Part shown: positions 32,991 to 44,656 of the stretch, piece by piece | How the letters are laid out: each line of letters opens with the position of its first letter | Position numbering within the stretch: position 1 is the stretch's first letter | Source of the DNA: Plasmopara viticola | Taxonomy: Eukaryota > Oomycota > Peronosporomycetes > Peronosporales > Peronosporaceae | DNA length: 64,000 bases | NCBI GenBank assembly: GCA_001695595.3 | Contig: MBPM02000020.1 | Span: 310,001-374,000 of the forward strand | Reading direction: 5' to 3' | Notes under the pieces: generated by a model | Told to the model about the DNA's origin: nothing | Seen by the model: only the letters and a program-made list of their open reading frames with translations | Databases searched by the model: none | Program-made: the position numbers and the translations under genes

Positions 32991-35900
32991 TGCTCGCAAT
33001 GTCCGGTCTAAGGGACGGAAGTCTGCAAATAGACTACTAATCTTTTTGATACGTAATTACGTGTGGTATTATTCCTTAATCTTTGATGAAGGACTAAATT
33101 TGTTACGCAGGGACTGTCGAAATACCACAAATTACACACCGGTACGTACTAATAAGTGAAGATCGAATTTTGATGTATATGCCCCCCAAAAATAGTTTTG
33201 GTATTCGTTTGAAAGGCCAACAGGTAAGATCTTAATAGAATGACGAGTCGCGTATAACATATCTGATCAAATTGCTGAGTGACGAGAAGTTGCATTGGGA
33301 GCTGATTAACGATGCATTTTTACCATTTAAGGTGTTGCATGTTGACTATATCACTACGCCAAACATAAAAAGCATTGTTTTCGTTCTTATGAAGAAGTCG
33401 CATTCATCGAGATGGGTGAGCAGCGCCTAACGATGACAATCTTGAGGTTATGGCAGATATCAGCGAACTTGGAGCTGAAGTTTGAGCCAGCCTATGTCTT
33501 ATACTGTGAGTTGATGCTCTGTTGTTTTGGTTTTTCGGTTTTGTAGCTTATGGAGAGCTGTTAGTGTCATTAGAAAATTACCAGGTCAATCCCAAACGTT
33601 GCTGTGTATGCAAAACGAGTATGTAAATGGGTAGGAAATATCAATTGGATTAAGTAGTGTTGGACTTTTTGTTTTAGTTGCAAAGTGAGACAATCAGGTG
33701 AGAAGTATCGTCGCAGCGAGCGACATGCTTACGAGACAAGGATTTGATGTCGTGAGAGCAGTCGGTATATCAGCAATGAATGCTAATATGCTGCGCAACC
33801 CCAAGTCTCTAGCTGCTTGAAAAATCCGCTCGAGGATGCTACGCATCAAACATTATTGCCTGTCACTGATGTTATTAGATGGACAAGCTATAAGCTACGC
33901 TGAAAATTAAGTCGATGATTTGATGCATTTATATGACATGTTCTGTACCGATTAAAAATTGCAGCGTCAATATTGTCAAGGCGTCTGGTTAGGTTGCTTA
34001 ACTTGTTTAATTTTTTTTACGGTTCAAGAGGTGTAGAGTAAGCTGGCCTGCCGTCACGCCATACTGACACTATGTGTACTATATCGCGTGCAGACATCAG
34101 TGAGAGCGTATCAATGCGGTATTGTCTTCAAATATAGTGGTGAGGTAGCTGTGATCATCAGAAAAGATTTTGCGCGGGCAGTCGCCATTAGCGCTGTCTT
34201 TAAAAACACTTCTGTTGAATGGCTACTGCAAAACTGGGTATGCAGTTGTCGCATTATTTACCAACTCGGTATTTTACGTTCCACACGTAAGAAAAAGCTA
34301 CTAAAAGGACGCAAAAACTAGAAGCGACCAATATTTTCGTGATACACCCGTCTAATAATCCGCACGACTTAAGGCTTGTGGTGTAGCGGTTAAACGATCG
34401 AAGTGTTGCGCAATTGAGCAAAAATAGATCAATTGATTAATCGGGGGTTTTCGATTTAGTGAGAGGTTAGCAATGGCTCGAGTGTTCGGTGATTTTTATG
34501 TTTCGGATTAAGCTTAGTTGAATGTTGTCTATATTCAATGCTCGTGGCTTTCCAACTATGTCATTTTCGAGATGGGGTCTTAAATTCAAAAACAGCGTTT
34601 GACGCTATTGAGAACTAAATTTTTCACCCTGACCCACTAGGACCTTAAGCATAATGGTCCTTTCTCCGGTCGCTACGTTGGTATGATTATATGGCTTTAA
34701 CATATGGCTGATTTTCTCAGACGGTGGACCATCGATCATACTTGAACGATACTTCGGTATGGCTTGCTGAAACCCTTCGCGTTCCCCAATAAATAGTAAG
34801 ATAGGCTAGATGTAAAAGCCGCATTTTAGAGCACATAGCTCTTCGGGGCTTAGCCCGATTGACTTCCAATCCCTATAAAGGCCTGAAGGAGCTTGATTTA
34901 TCCTAAGAAGTCCACTGCGCTTTTACTGAGTCTTACTATCTCCTTGTGGCACATAATACGACCGGTTAAACGGTTTGTGACCCTTGAGGCCCTTGGCACA
35001 AAAAACCTACTTTACCTGGGAAGTTGGGTTACACCACAGATAAAGCATCGACGGACGCTCACTTACTTACTCGCAGCGTGGAGGGTTTCCCCTCCTTTTT
35101 TACAACATAGCTGAGATTTTAATAGATCGAGCAACAAGCCCCTGCTGCCTTAAAATTGAGCTAAGCATGTATTGCCACATAAGGGTCAAAGAGGTCAATA
35201 ATACAAGAAACAATTTTCGTGCGCAAGTCAATGATACAAACGGTGACAACTATTTTGTTCGAGAGATAATTAACATTCATCCCAGCCAGAGGTATCTAGT
35301 AAATCTATTAAGTTTTTTTTTCTTGGTTGGAGCCAAGTGAACTTAACCTCGTACAGTATGCTCATTCGGATTTTGCGTCATCTGCTCACTTGGCTCTTTC
35401 CAGAAGCGGATCACCGTCTCGACTGAACTGTTGCGTGTTCAACTGCTTTTCCGCCGAGCTTTGAGCTACTTTCTGTTGCTATGTTCGTAACAAGGTGACC
35501 ATTATGACTATTTTGATCTCTCTGACCCAAAGAAGGAGACCTTTCTTATTATTTTATTCGAAGGTCTTCACGTTCAATCTAAGCGAATCCGGCTTATGCG
35601 GGGCATCCGACTTATAAGCAGGCGTCACCGACGTTGACGGCTTTGTCATCTCATGTTGGAGTTGCTTTCACAGAGCGTATTTGTAGCTAAAGAAGGCTTT
35701 CAGATGCATATTAATCGCGTCGGGTCTTTGTGCAGCCAAATGTTTTACTCATCGGAGTAAAGCAAAAGCTTCATATTGCTTTATTCGTCTTGTATGCGGC
35801 ACAATGCACCATCCTTACAGAGGATTAGTCTTTAGTCTTTAATGTGGATTGGCTGCGAGTGCTACCCGGCTGTCATTTCAATTTGCATAAGAAAAGCAGG

Positions 35901-36638
35901 AAAAGCGTCAATTCAGGCCTCTGGTTTTCGCTCAACTCAGAAGTAATATGACTGTTAGTGCTAGTCTCAATACTAAAACCTGATATTATTCTTAGACTCT
36001 AAATTATCAGACTTTTTGGCCTGATAAAAATGTCCTGCATGGTGTCGTCATTTTTTCAAACGCAAGTGCTGCGCCATTTGTTCTACTAGCGGTCATCGCT
36101 ATCAAGAGCTTTTGGTGGAGCACTCAATCGACCCTTGGCGCGTCTAAGTAGGCGTTGCGCTGTACAAAGACTTTGAATCTGGAGCCACGAATGAAGTAGT
36201 CGGATACGCGGTGACTGACGCGAGTTTGCACAATGTTGTAGAGATCAGTAGAGTTCAAGCTTTCATTGCAGGAGACTAAGTGGTGTGTGTCGTTGAATAC
36301 GAATTTGCAACAGATGACGTTTTTTCTGAATGATGAGGCGCAGCCAAACTTGCCGCTGTGTTGGCAAAAGCATTTCCGCTGCAGTCATGCCAGATGTGGA
36401 AGCTAATTTACTGCCGTATGCTGTGATCGAATATAAATTGTTGTGGTATTCTTTTCAAACATAGCGTCGCAACTTTTGGCGTCTTCACTGGTGCCAAAAG
36501 TATCGTCGTTATGACATCAGACGTGCTTGTAAAGCATCGATAGAAATATGGCAATTGATAGCTTCAGCAGATACAACATTTTAGTTGCATTATGATACTT
36601 CGGATAACTGCTTGGCGTGCTTGCTACACTAGTTCTGA
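32991..36638. other. gene-poor region, no supported gene
   Basis: About 3.6 kb downstream of the TIP41 gene. Short frames only. A stretch near 34380-34395 (GTGGTGTAGCGGTTAA) looks like a tRNA A-box, but no matching B box or tRNA fold follows. Scattered protein-like words near 33440-33500 are too weak to assign. Confidence 0.45.
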
Positions 36639-37828
36639 TTAGTGAAGCAGCACTTTTTCGTATACAGCTTCGTGCACAGGCAGCAGTTGCTGATACGTGT
36701 CGATGTTCGTGTAATTTGCCATGTTCTTCGAATGACCCTGAGCGAATAGTGTGTCAAATTGCTCCTCCTTGCGCGTGTACTCTCGCAAGAAGAAATTGTT
36801 GCCAAACAGGTGGTGAATTCGAGTCTCATGTAATCGCACAGCAACGTGGTCCAGACGCATCCAATAGCGCAATAGCACGTAAAAACCCGACGGCATTACA
36901 CGCTGCAACATCGACAAGATTAATGGCAACAAGTTACTACACTGTTTCAATACTTATTCCTCGAGAATCGCAGCCAACTCACCACTTTCACAGACATGGC
37001 AGAAACTCCGTGGTCATGAAGCTCGTCCTCGAAAAGTGCAACATCTTCGAACCAAAGAATAGGTTCGCGCTCCTTGAGCTTCATGACGTCTATGCGCTCG
37101 AGCGTGGTCCCCGACTCCACATCTTTTTCACTTTTCGTAAACGTGATGGAGGGATCTTCCGACTTAATAAGGCGCTGTAGTGAGCCCTTGTAGTCCGTCG
37201 AGTACGTCCAATCGTATGAAATATTCAATTCTTTAACCTGTTCCCTGCACGAAAAATTAGTTTTTTGGCACTCATACAACTACGAGACCTTAACGCACTT
37301 ATTAGAATTAAGCTTGGCGATAGAGACCTTGAGCTGCTGATTGGCCACAATGTCCTCTGCGGCATCACTGATCGGGGGGGGAAAGTGTGCGCCTTTGAGA
37401 GCCTCAACCGCTAAGAAATTGTAGCAAATGCCCGATGGTTCGTGAAACAGCAGTAGCTGATTCTTCCCGAAAACCATCTCCGGTGGCGTCAGCTTGGCCG
37501 CCTCGCCGATTCTAGAACAATATGAGAGACATTTAAATGGTTCTTTCCAACGGTGGTATGAACAGCAATGCATGACTCACTCGTCTACTGTATCAATGGG
37601 CGTAATGTGAGACTTGTTGGAGCCGATGACCCAGTCATGCAAACGAATGCCCTTATGCTCCACAGGATTTGCCTTCGACTCACTGTGGTTTTCGCGGCGG
37701 GAATCACCCAGGTACACAGGCTTAGTAGGGTCGAGATCACTGCGATCGTCATCTGCCGCGCTTTTGTAAAGAATTTCCAACAATTCTGAAGCACTGTTCT
37801 CCAGCGTGTAGAAACCTGTTGGCGCCAT
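36639..37828 (-). CDS. TIP41/TIPRL-like protein, four exons
   Basis: Predicted TIP41-like regulator, which in yeast and animals binds the PP2A-type phosphatase system and acts in TOR signalling. Exons 37581-37828, 37299-37511, 36983-37244 and 36639-36902 are joined by GT-AG introns of 69, 54 and 80 bp with consistent phases (2, 2, 0), giving 328 aa. Family motifs appear in order: IRLHDWVIGSNKSHI; LTPPEMVFGKNQL; ELNISYDWTYSTDYKGSLQ; EREPILWFEDVALFEDELHD; GVSAMSVKVRVMPSGFYVLL; and FFLREYTRKEEQFD. The preferred start is the ATG at 37828 (MAPTGFY), not an upstream frame extension. The protein is somewhat longer than the human family member (about 270 aa). The gene is intact and is the only clear host gene in more than 40 kb. 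Confidence 0.93.
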
Positions 37829-37995
37829 GGCTTCCTTTGCCAGATAAACTATTGATAAGTATCGACACTTTAAAGGGACCAAAATTTAGACTAAAAAAGA
37901 CTGGATTTGGGCTAATGGCTTTGAGCTCTGTGTATGGTACAGTATTTGTCCTTTACTTAGCGCGGTGTCGTACTTCTAACTCAAATTAAACAATA
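37829..37995. promoter_or_regulatory. promoter region of TIP41-like gene, cut short by a SINE
   Basis: Only 167 bp separate the start codon from the target-site duplication of a SINE at 37996. The sequence is AT-rich; no specific element can be named. Any further upstream control sequence has been displaced by the insertion. Confidence 0.4.
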
Positions 37996-38338
37996 ACAAA
38001 CACTTTCATGTCTCGGAAAAGGTTGGGATGACGCCCTCCTTCCAAGCGCGGGGGCTAAATGCTCGCGCGCTTCGGGCAGGTGCTCTCGGGCATCTGCAGG
38101 TCTCTAACGAGTCTCACCCTCGACGCGACGGTCTCCAGCACCAGGCCACCTGGGCTCTTACCAAGTCAGAGCTAAAAAAAAATGGAAGACCCTCACGACC
38201 TCGGTGCTGGATGCACTGCCCGCCGAACGAGACCCGACGTATGCGGACACCACTCTATGCCGTGGACTAGCCAGACTGAGCCTAGCACGTGCATAACTTG
38301 GCAACGCGATAACGTAATACACACACAAACACTTTCAT
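37996..38338 (+). mobile_element. SINE-like element family A, copy 3, with 14-bp target-site duplication
   Basis: The 315-bp element (38010-38324) is in inverse orientation to copies 1 and 2. It is flanked by a perfect 14-bp repeat ACAAACACTTTCAT (37996-38009 and 38325-38338). It reads from GGAAAAGGTTGGGATGACGC through GGCAACGCGATAACGTAATA into a short ACACAC tail. Confidence 0.85.
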
Positions 38339-41300
38339 TACTAGTGTAAATAAAATACTTCGCTATCGATCTCTTAAATAACCGCTGAAGTGGCAAGATC
38401 GCGACGTAAATCAATGATAAGCCGCACAGCCGGTAACTCCTGAAAAAAATGACTCGGCCAAATGCACTCTACAAAACGAGCAGGCCGTTAGCCCAATCGT
38501 AACGCGATCGCAAGGAAGGGCCATCAAATCGAATTCCTGTTTAGCAAATCAAGACCCGAGTCTTTGATAAGCAGTCAATGACTTATCTAATGACCAAGGC
38601 GTGAATTCTTGAAAGCAGTGATTTCATAAGACGTACTTTTTGCTTGAAAAGCAAAACTGGTACACGCTAGCATCCCACGAAAGTCCCAGGGTGTACACAT
38701 GAGACTGCATAATACGCGCATACTCGATCCGCAAATGCACATGCTGACTCTCTTCAAAATTCATCGGCATAAATGAGAAACAAATAGTATTTGACGCCGA
38801 TCAGTTGCTAAACGTATTGTAAACGCAATAAAGCTAATATTAAAGCAAATTCCACTTGTATCATGGGCACGGAAATATATGTTTAAGAAGTGGCAAGATT
38901 GTTCAATGCGGGCTGGTTATGAATTCAAAACGTGTGCAGCGAACATGACTCTTAACATGACAAACAAGTTCCTTCGGCACTTTAGCCATGGCTAAGCTAC
39001 CAACTAACTCCGCTTAAATGTTTAGTCTTTCGCGTCTCGGAGATTGTCATGATCGAGTTGATCTTGGTGACAAATTGTATTTCGATGGCTCAATTACGTA
39101 GGAGTGATCAGTGTAGCCGAGAATGCAGCTCTCTTGGAGCCTTGCGGACTTCATGGTTTCATTGAAGCCAATTATAGGGATTGGTGAGTCGAAGGCGATG
39201 ATAATGTCGAAGAAGTTTGCTTAGGTCTACAAGGACCTGGTGAATTGCGCAAGCAATCCAAAGACTGAAAGCTTACGACCGAAAATCTCGTACTGCTGCT
39301 TAGATGGATTCGAAAATATCTTTTGCTCGTAGATTTAGTGAATGTCTAATGAGACAGTTTTTGCTAGTGAGCGTAAAACCTCTCGATGACATTAGACTAA
39401 GCTTTGAAAATTTTTAGCGATTAGGCTGACTCTGAGCATACTTTAAAAATTGCCGTTTATGATGATTACCACGAAAATCTTTTGGATTTCTGTATGGCTA
39501 AAAAAACATCGTAGCAACTACGTAATTATTGTGCTGCTGCGGTGAAAGCATCTCTGAGACGCTTGACTGCAATTTTAATCGTGACTGTGATTTCAAGAAT
39601 TTTAATTTATCTTTTGAGGCAATTCTGTTACAAATTAGATCTCTGACGCTTTGAATCAAATTTTTTTTGTCTTTTTGCGTCCAATTCGGCCGCAGTAAAT
39701 TGTTTAAAGTTATAAGGCTTCTCGTAAAAGCTACTTGCACCAAAACGTGGCCACGTTTCGAAACAGAGTGAAGTATCCCGTATGCAAAGTCGTATATTTA
39801 CTACAGCTTACTTAATCGATGACATTTCGCTTTTTTTTCATTTGTTGAAGCCGAGAAGCTTTGCGCAGAAGCGTTTTGAACATCGAGTTAACGAAGAAGT
39901 CAACAACAGTCGATGTCAATGTAGTGACATTATACAGCATGCTTTAGTCAGGTGTGGGGAGCGGCAAAATTAGAGGCTCTGTGGTAAGTATGCTAGTAGA
40001 AGTAGACGTGGCCTTTGCATCACAAGCCGGTGATCTGCAATAATTCTCTAAGGTGGTAAGTATTGCTAATCCTGTATCAACATCGAACCTACGAGTGGCA
40101 CCGGATGGATGCTTCGACAGCGTATTTTTGCCTTTGTGTCTGCAATTTGGAATCGCACCAATGGCACCTGATTTAGATGCTGGACAGGTCGTTAGACAAT
40201 AAAGCTTTAGCCCTGCTGAATGGGCTAGCTCATAGCCTAGACTACGTAAAGTGCGTCGGCAAGTACATTGGATTAGCAAAAAGCTTGTATCCAATGCATT
40301 AATTATATTCCGCGAAGAATGGCAAAAATCTTAAGCTTTTTGAGACCAGCGGACGTATTTATTGCTCTCCACCAGTGCGTGGTTGGAAAAGTGTACAAAA
40401 GCGTAAAACTCGAAAAATGCGCTCGGAGCTATACTATCGCAAATTACATGGCACATCAATTCTTGTTGTAAACTGGCTTGGCAGCTTAAAGTGCCTGGTT
40501 TAGAACATGATGACGTATTCCCATGAAGTGGAATGAACACGCCTTCGATAAATAAACGCATGTGTCGCAAACGGCGCTACGCGGCTCTGGAAAAGACTGA
40601 ACACGAGTGGGCTGAAGGCTGTTACTGATGCGGTAAAAAGCATCCCGAGACTGGTTCTATTAGCATCATAGGCGTACAAATTTGCATAGCCAGCATAGTA
40701 CTTGTGCAAATAGTTTGCTCGATCAAATGTTTTCTCGATTTCTTGGGAGCGTGACGCAGCCATTTTTTCACTATCTCGTGGCTCGCACGAGTCCCATGAT
40801 TCCTAACAAAGCAGGCGATATCGTAAGGTCATATTTGACGGCATGAGCTCAAGTCGATTGATCCTCATGGCCTCAAAGCTTGCGTAAATGAGCCTCCATA
40901 GGTGACCGATGTCCTTTGGAACGTCTCTGGGCAATTAAACCCTCGGAATATGTTCAGTCAAAGGCTATACATTCGAAACGGTTTTGGATTAGACGACTAA
41001 TCGCCTCCGGGGCACTAAATAAAGATTGCGGAATCACAGATAACTCGCACTTCATGTACTAACTACCGTGAGGGGATATGCGACTCTTGTATGTATATGT
41101 GCTAGTAGCCATCTATCAATTCTAGTGCAGGATACAACGTGCACAGCAAAAGGGATGTCCTTTCTTAGAATGTATACTCGTCGGTGTTCATTAAATAATA
41201 GCTGTGACTAGTCGCAACGTTTTTTTGGGTCTTGAGCACAGAATCTCGTTGACCGAAGCTGAGATTTCGACTCCCTCGCATTGCCAATTTTTGTTATTTC

Positions 41301-42951
41301 GTCAAAAGAAGTCATCAACAAGCTCACATTGGTCTTGGGGCATTAGTGCCACAGCATTTTGTACCTAACACGCGGTCAAATCGTGCCTCCCTCCCATGTC
41401 CGGTGAAAGTTTTGATGTTGGGTCTCTGGACATCACATTCAAGTACATCTTCAATTAAGCATACTCTGTATCCTTGAATTTTTTTGACTTTTTAGCTTGA
41501 CTGTGATTCGAGACTTATTCGTCCAATTAAAGGAATTCTTGAAGCATCATATCTGCGATATTTCCAGCATTTGGCAGAGTTAAGAGCTCGGTTGCTTTGA
41601 GCTCTATAAAATTTAGAAGCTCAGACACCTCCATCAGAACTTCCATTTGAAGCACACACGCTACTAGGTACCGTGGTTTTTAATGTTTTGATATAGCTTT
41701 CAATAATTTTGTTCTCTTACGTGTACAACCAGTTGTACCTCGCTGCAGACTTCGCTGTCAAGCACACACACATTGGGTGGACTTGATAGATCGCCCCTTT
41801 GATGATGGCCAGCATTTAGATGGCTTCGAGGGCGTTGGCTTCCATTAGTAGCCCAGTATGCGTTGCATTGTGGTCTTTTCATTGATCTAAATGGGCGTTG
41901 CAAATTTTTGTATTGCACAATACAAACACGGTCGTAGTGTGTCCCAAGTATGTAAGCGTAGACACTTGAGATGGTGAAGAGCTTGTCTGCTATTTCTAAC
42001 TGTATTTCTTATGATGAAAGACCACCTAAGTCTTTGTATAGGGGAAATACTACGTAAGAAGCAAAACCAGCGAGGCTAACAGCTTCTTGTGTAGGCTTTT
42101 TGCTAAAGCTCGATCGTAAAACATCTGAAGTATATTTACTGCAAGTAATACATGCAAACCTGAACGAAAGGAAAGCCCTGCATGCGTATGGTGTTATACT
42201 AGCTTTATATATAAAGTTCATAGTATAACTATTAGCTTGCGATTGCTGGGCTTAGTGCCGAAATGTATAATGGTGAATATGGTCGATTTTTGGTCCTGTC
42301 TGACCTTCAATCGAACGAGCTTGTAAAAACACGCAGCTAACTCACAGGAAGATTATATTTACCCGTCTGTGGAAGTAGTTGTGAGGCTCAATGTACAACC
42401 GGAATCTTTGGAAAGAAAATAAATAATTTTTAGTTGTGCGTAGTAATTTAGAAATCCGTGCGACAACTGCTCTAAAATGATATAGAATTGATTACATCGC
42501 GCATTTCTTTGTGCGTTTTAAATCACGCATCAAATGCTGACATGACATCGCTTGCTGTAGCATTCGACGTCGAAGTCGATGAGTACAAAGGTAGCAACAC
42601 GCAAAGGCATCCAAAATAAGATATTCTAAGTGACATACCCATAAAAAGACTTCATATGTGGCAATAAGGCACCGACTTGCCTATTTTAAAATGCGAAGTC
42701 TGCGATAGAATGTGCTACATCTCTAAGAGATAGTGAATTACGCAACCGATCACGGATCTATCGTAGCCGTCCAAAACGAGGCAAGGATATAGGGATAAGT
42801 CAGTAGCATCGACATTGACATTGTCTGTGTGAGCCGTACTCAGTCTTTGGCTTTGCGACTAATACGGGTCCATAATTGCAGCTACCCGCACCAGGCATAA
42901 TGCTTCATTACAGTAGTCATATTTGGACGACGCACTGAAGGTGGCGGAAAC
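38339..42951. other. gene-poor region, no supported gene
   Basis: Only short frames. Minus-strand frames at 39944-40294 and 40500-40763 are the most protein-like, but lack domains, splice context or homology that I can recognise. Confidence 0.45.
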
Positions 42952-43006
42952 ACGGACGATGCAGCAGAGCAATTGGTTAGCTAAGTTGCTCTACTGCATC
43001 GTCCGT
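42952..43006. repeat. hairpin, 21-bp arms, 13-nt loop
   Basis: The arm ACGGACGATGCAGCAGAGCA plus A (42952-42972) is complementary to 42986-43006 with one mismatch. The loop is TTGGTTAGCTAAG. It lies in non-coding DNA. Confidence 0.88.
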
Positions 43007-44609
43007 ATATACATGTGACAAAAGAGCCCAATAACCATTTAAACTTTAAGAAGGTAGATTTATGATCATATAGATCAAGACCACGGATATTACATTAATA
43101 TCTGCTTGCATGTGATAGAGTCACGCACCACCTTGCACAGAGGGGCGCCCACTTCCCCGATTATGACATAGATTTCATCCTCATTACACATCCTGCAGAA
43201 TAACTGGTCATACTTGCAAGTGAGAAATCGGTGAAGTGTTCACTTGGACCAGGAGCCCTCCCTTTTTTGTTTTCGGAGAGCCAACTCTAAACATGGAAAC
43301 TTGGCTTTCTGTAACGGCCTGCAACCTACTCTTTCACTCCTTCTTGGTTGGACAGAGATGATCAGTTTTTACTTCTAAAAATGGTCAAACCTGTCCTTTG
43401 AATGTACTGGTCGCTTAAAATAATGAAGTATTTGTAGTAGCAATGACCCAACAGGGAGAGATGTGGAAGTCGGTGACGGTCCGGTACTACTTACGATGAC
43501 CAAGCCATTCACCAAGAATGTGACTTCGGGACCCGAGGGTCAATCTTCACAAAAGCTTATTCTGCTTCCAAAGTTACGTATACTTTATAGGCGGCGCCTA
43601 CACCAAGGTGGTGCCTGCGTCTTTGAAGGCAAGTTAGAAACGGCTCGCCCAGCAAATAGCCATTAAGACAAAAAAGGCTCATGAGGAGCCTTCAGACCTG
43701 TCATGTTGGAGAAATTGTGAGTGCGTTTGCCTTCATCTTGTTGTCTACAAGCGCTACTGCCTTCGGTTGCTTCGGATTGTAAGGAGCGACTTGAGCGCTC
43801 CAGCGATATAAACCAATTAAGGTAGCGAATTTTATCAACCTTACGAGTGAGTTGTAAAGCTAGATATTTTAGCCAGAGTTAGGACTTGAAAGATGTTTGA
43901 CTTTTTATCAGACTTATCATGCAAAAAAAGTCTCATTCGCTGGAACAGAGACGACCACGACAATCTGGCAACCCCTCGTTAGTAATATCACCAGAGCTGG
44001 AGATAAAGAAGAAGAGGGATGACAGCCCACAGTTAGTCCCTACGGTGACTCTAATGTCTAAGTTTTCCAATATGCGGTATTTACAAAAGAAATTTGTATT
44101 AATGATGCTTTACTTCAGCGCAGCCTTGAAATAGTTACGCGAGGGATTTAGCGTCGCATTACATCTAAGTTTGAGAGCTCATTTGGTGCAATAATAGGAT
44201 CACACACAAGGGTGAAATATAGCATAACCTCGGTTACCCCCAGCTTAAGATAATTGTGGCTTGCACAAAGAGTAACAACCCGATCTTCGACCACAATATT
44301 TCAAAACCTTTGCTTCCACAAGTTTATGGTGCAATCTGCCTTCTTGATTGATCAGAGCATTTTGAAATCGCTTTGCTTCGGCATAGTGCCTAGCCAGACG
44401 CTTGGATCTAATGTTCCAAGCTCGGATATATGTCTATTTTTATCATGCCCTTCAGTGCAACAAAAAAATCGCGACATAGATACAAATTGCTTGTTGCTTC
44501 TGCTTCCAAATCGTAACAGTCTTACGTCAATCTTAACGAAACTGGCCAAGCAACTTCCACGAAAGTTGAAAGAAATATCTTCACATAGTTCACAAGGACC
44601 ACTAGGCAT
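43007..44609. other. gene-poor region, no supported gene
   Basis: Short frames, including 44254-44697 on the plus strand (147 codons), which covers the hairpin at 44610-44656 and has no recognisable domain. Confidence 0.45.
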
Positions 44610-44656
44610 TCAAGAAAGTTTTCCTACCTTACTAGTAGGTAGAAAAACTTTCTTGA
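44610..44656. repeat. hairpin, 19-bp arms, 9-nt loop
   Basis: The left arm TCAAGAAAGTTTTCCTACC (44610-44628) is complementary to 44638-44656 with one mismatch. The loop is TTACTAGTA. Confidence 0.85.

Noticed and set aside
34376..34460. tRNA or SINE head (GTGGTGTAGCGGTTAA)
   Set aside because: A-box-like only; no B box at proper spacing and no homology to the SINE body.
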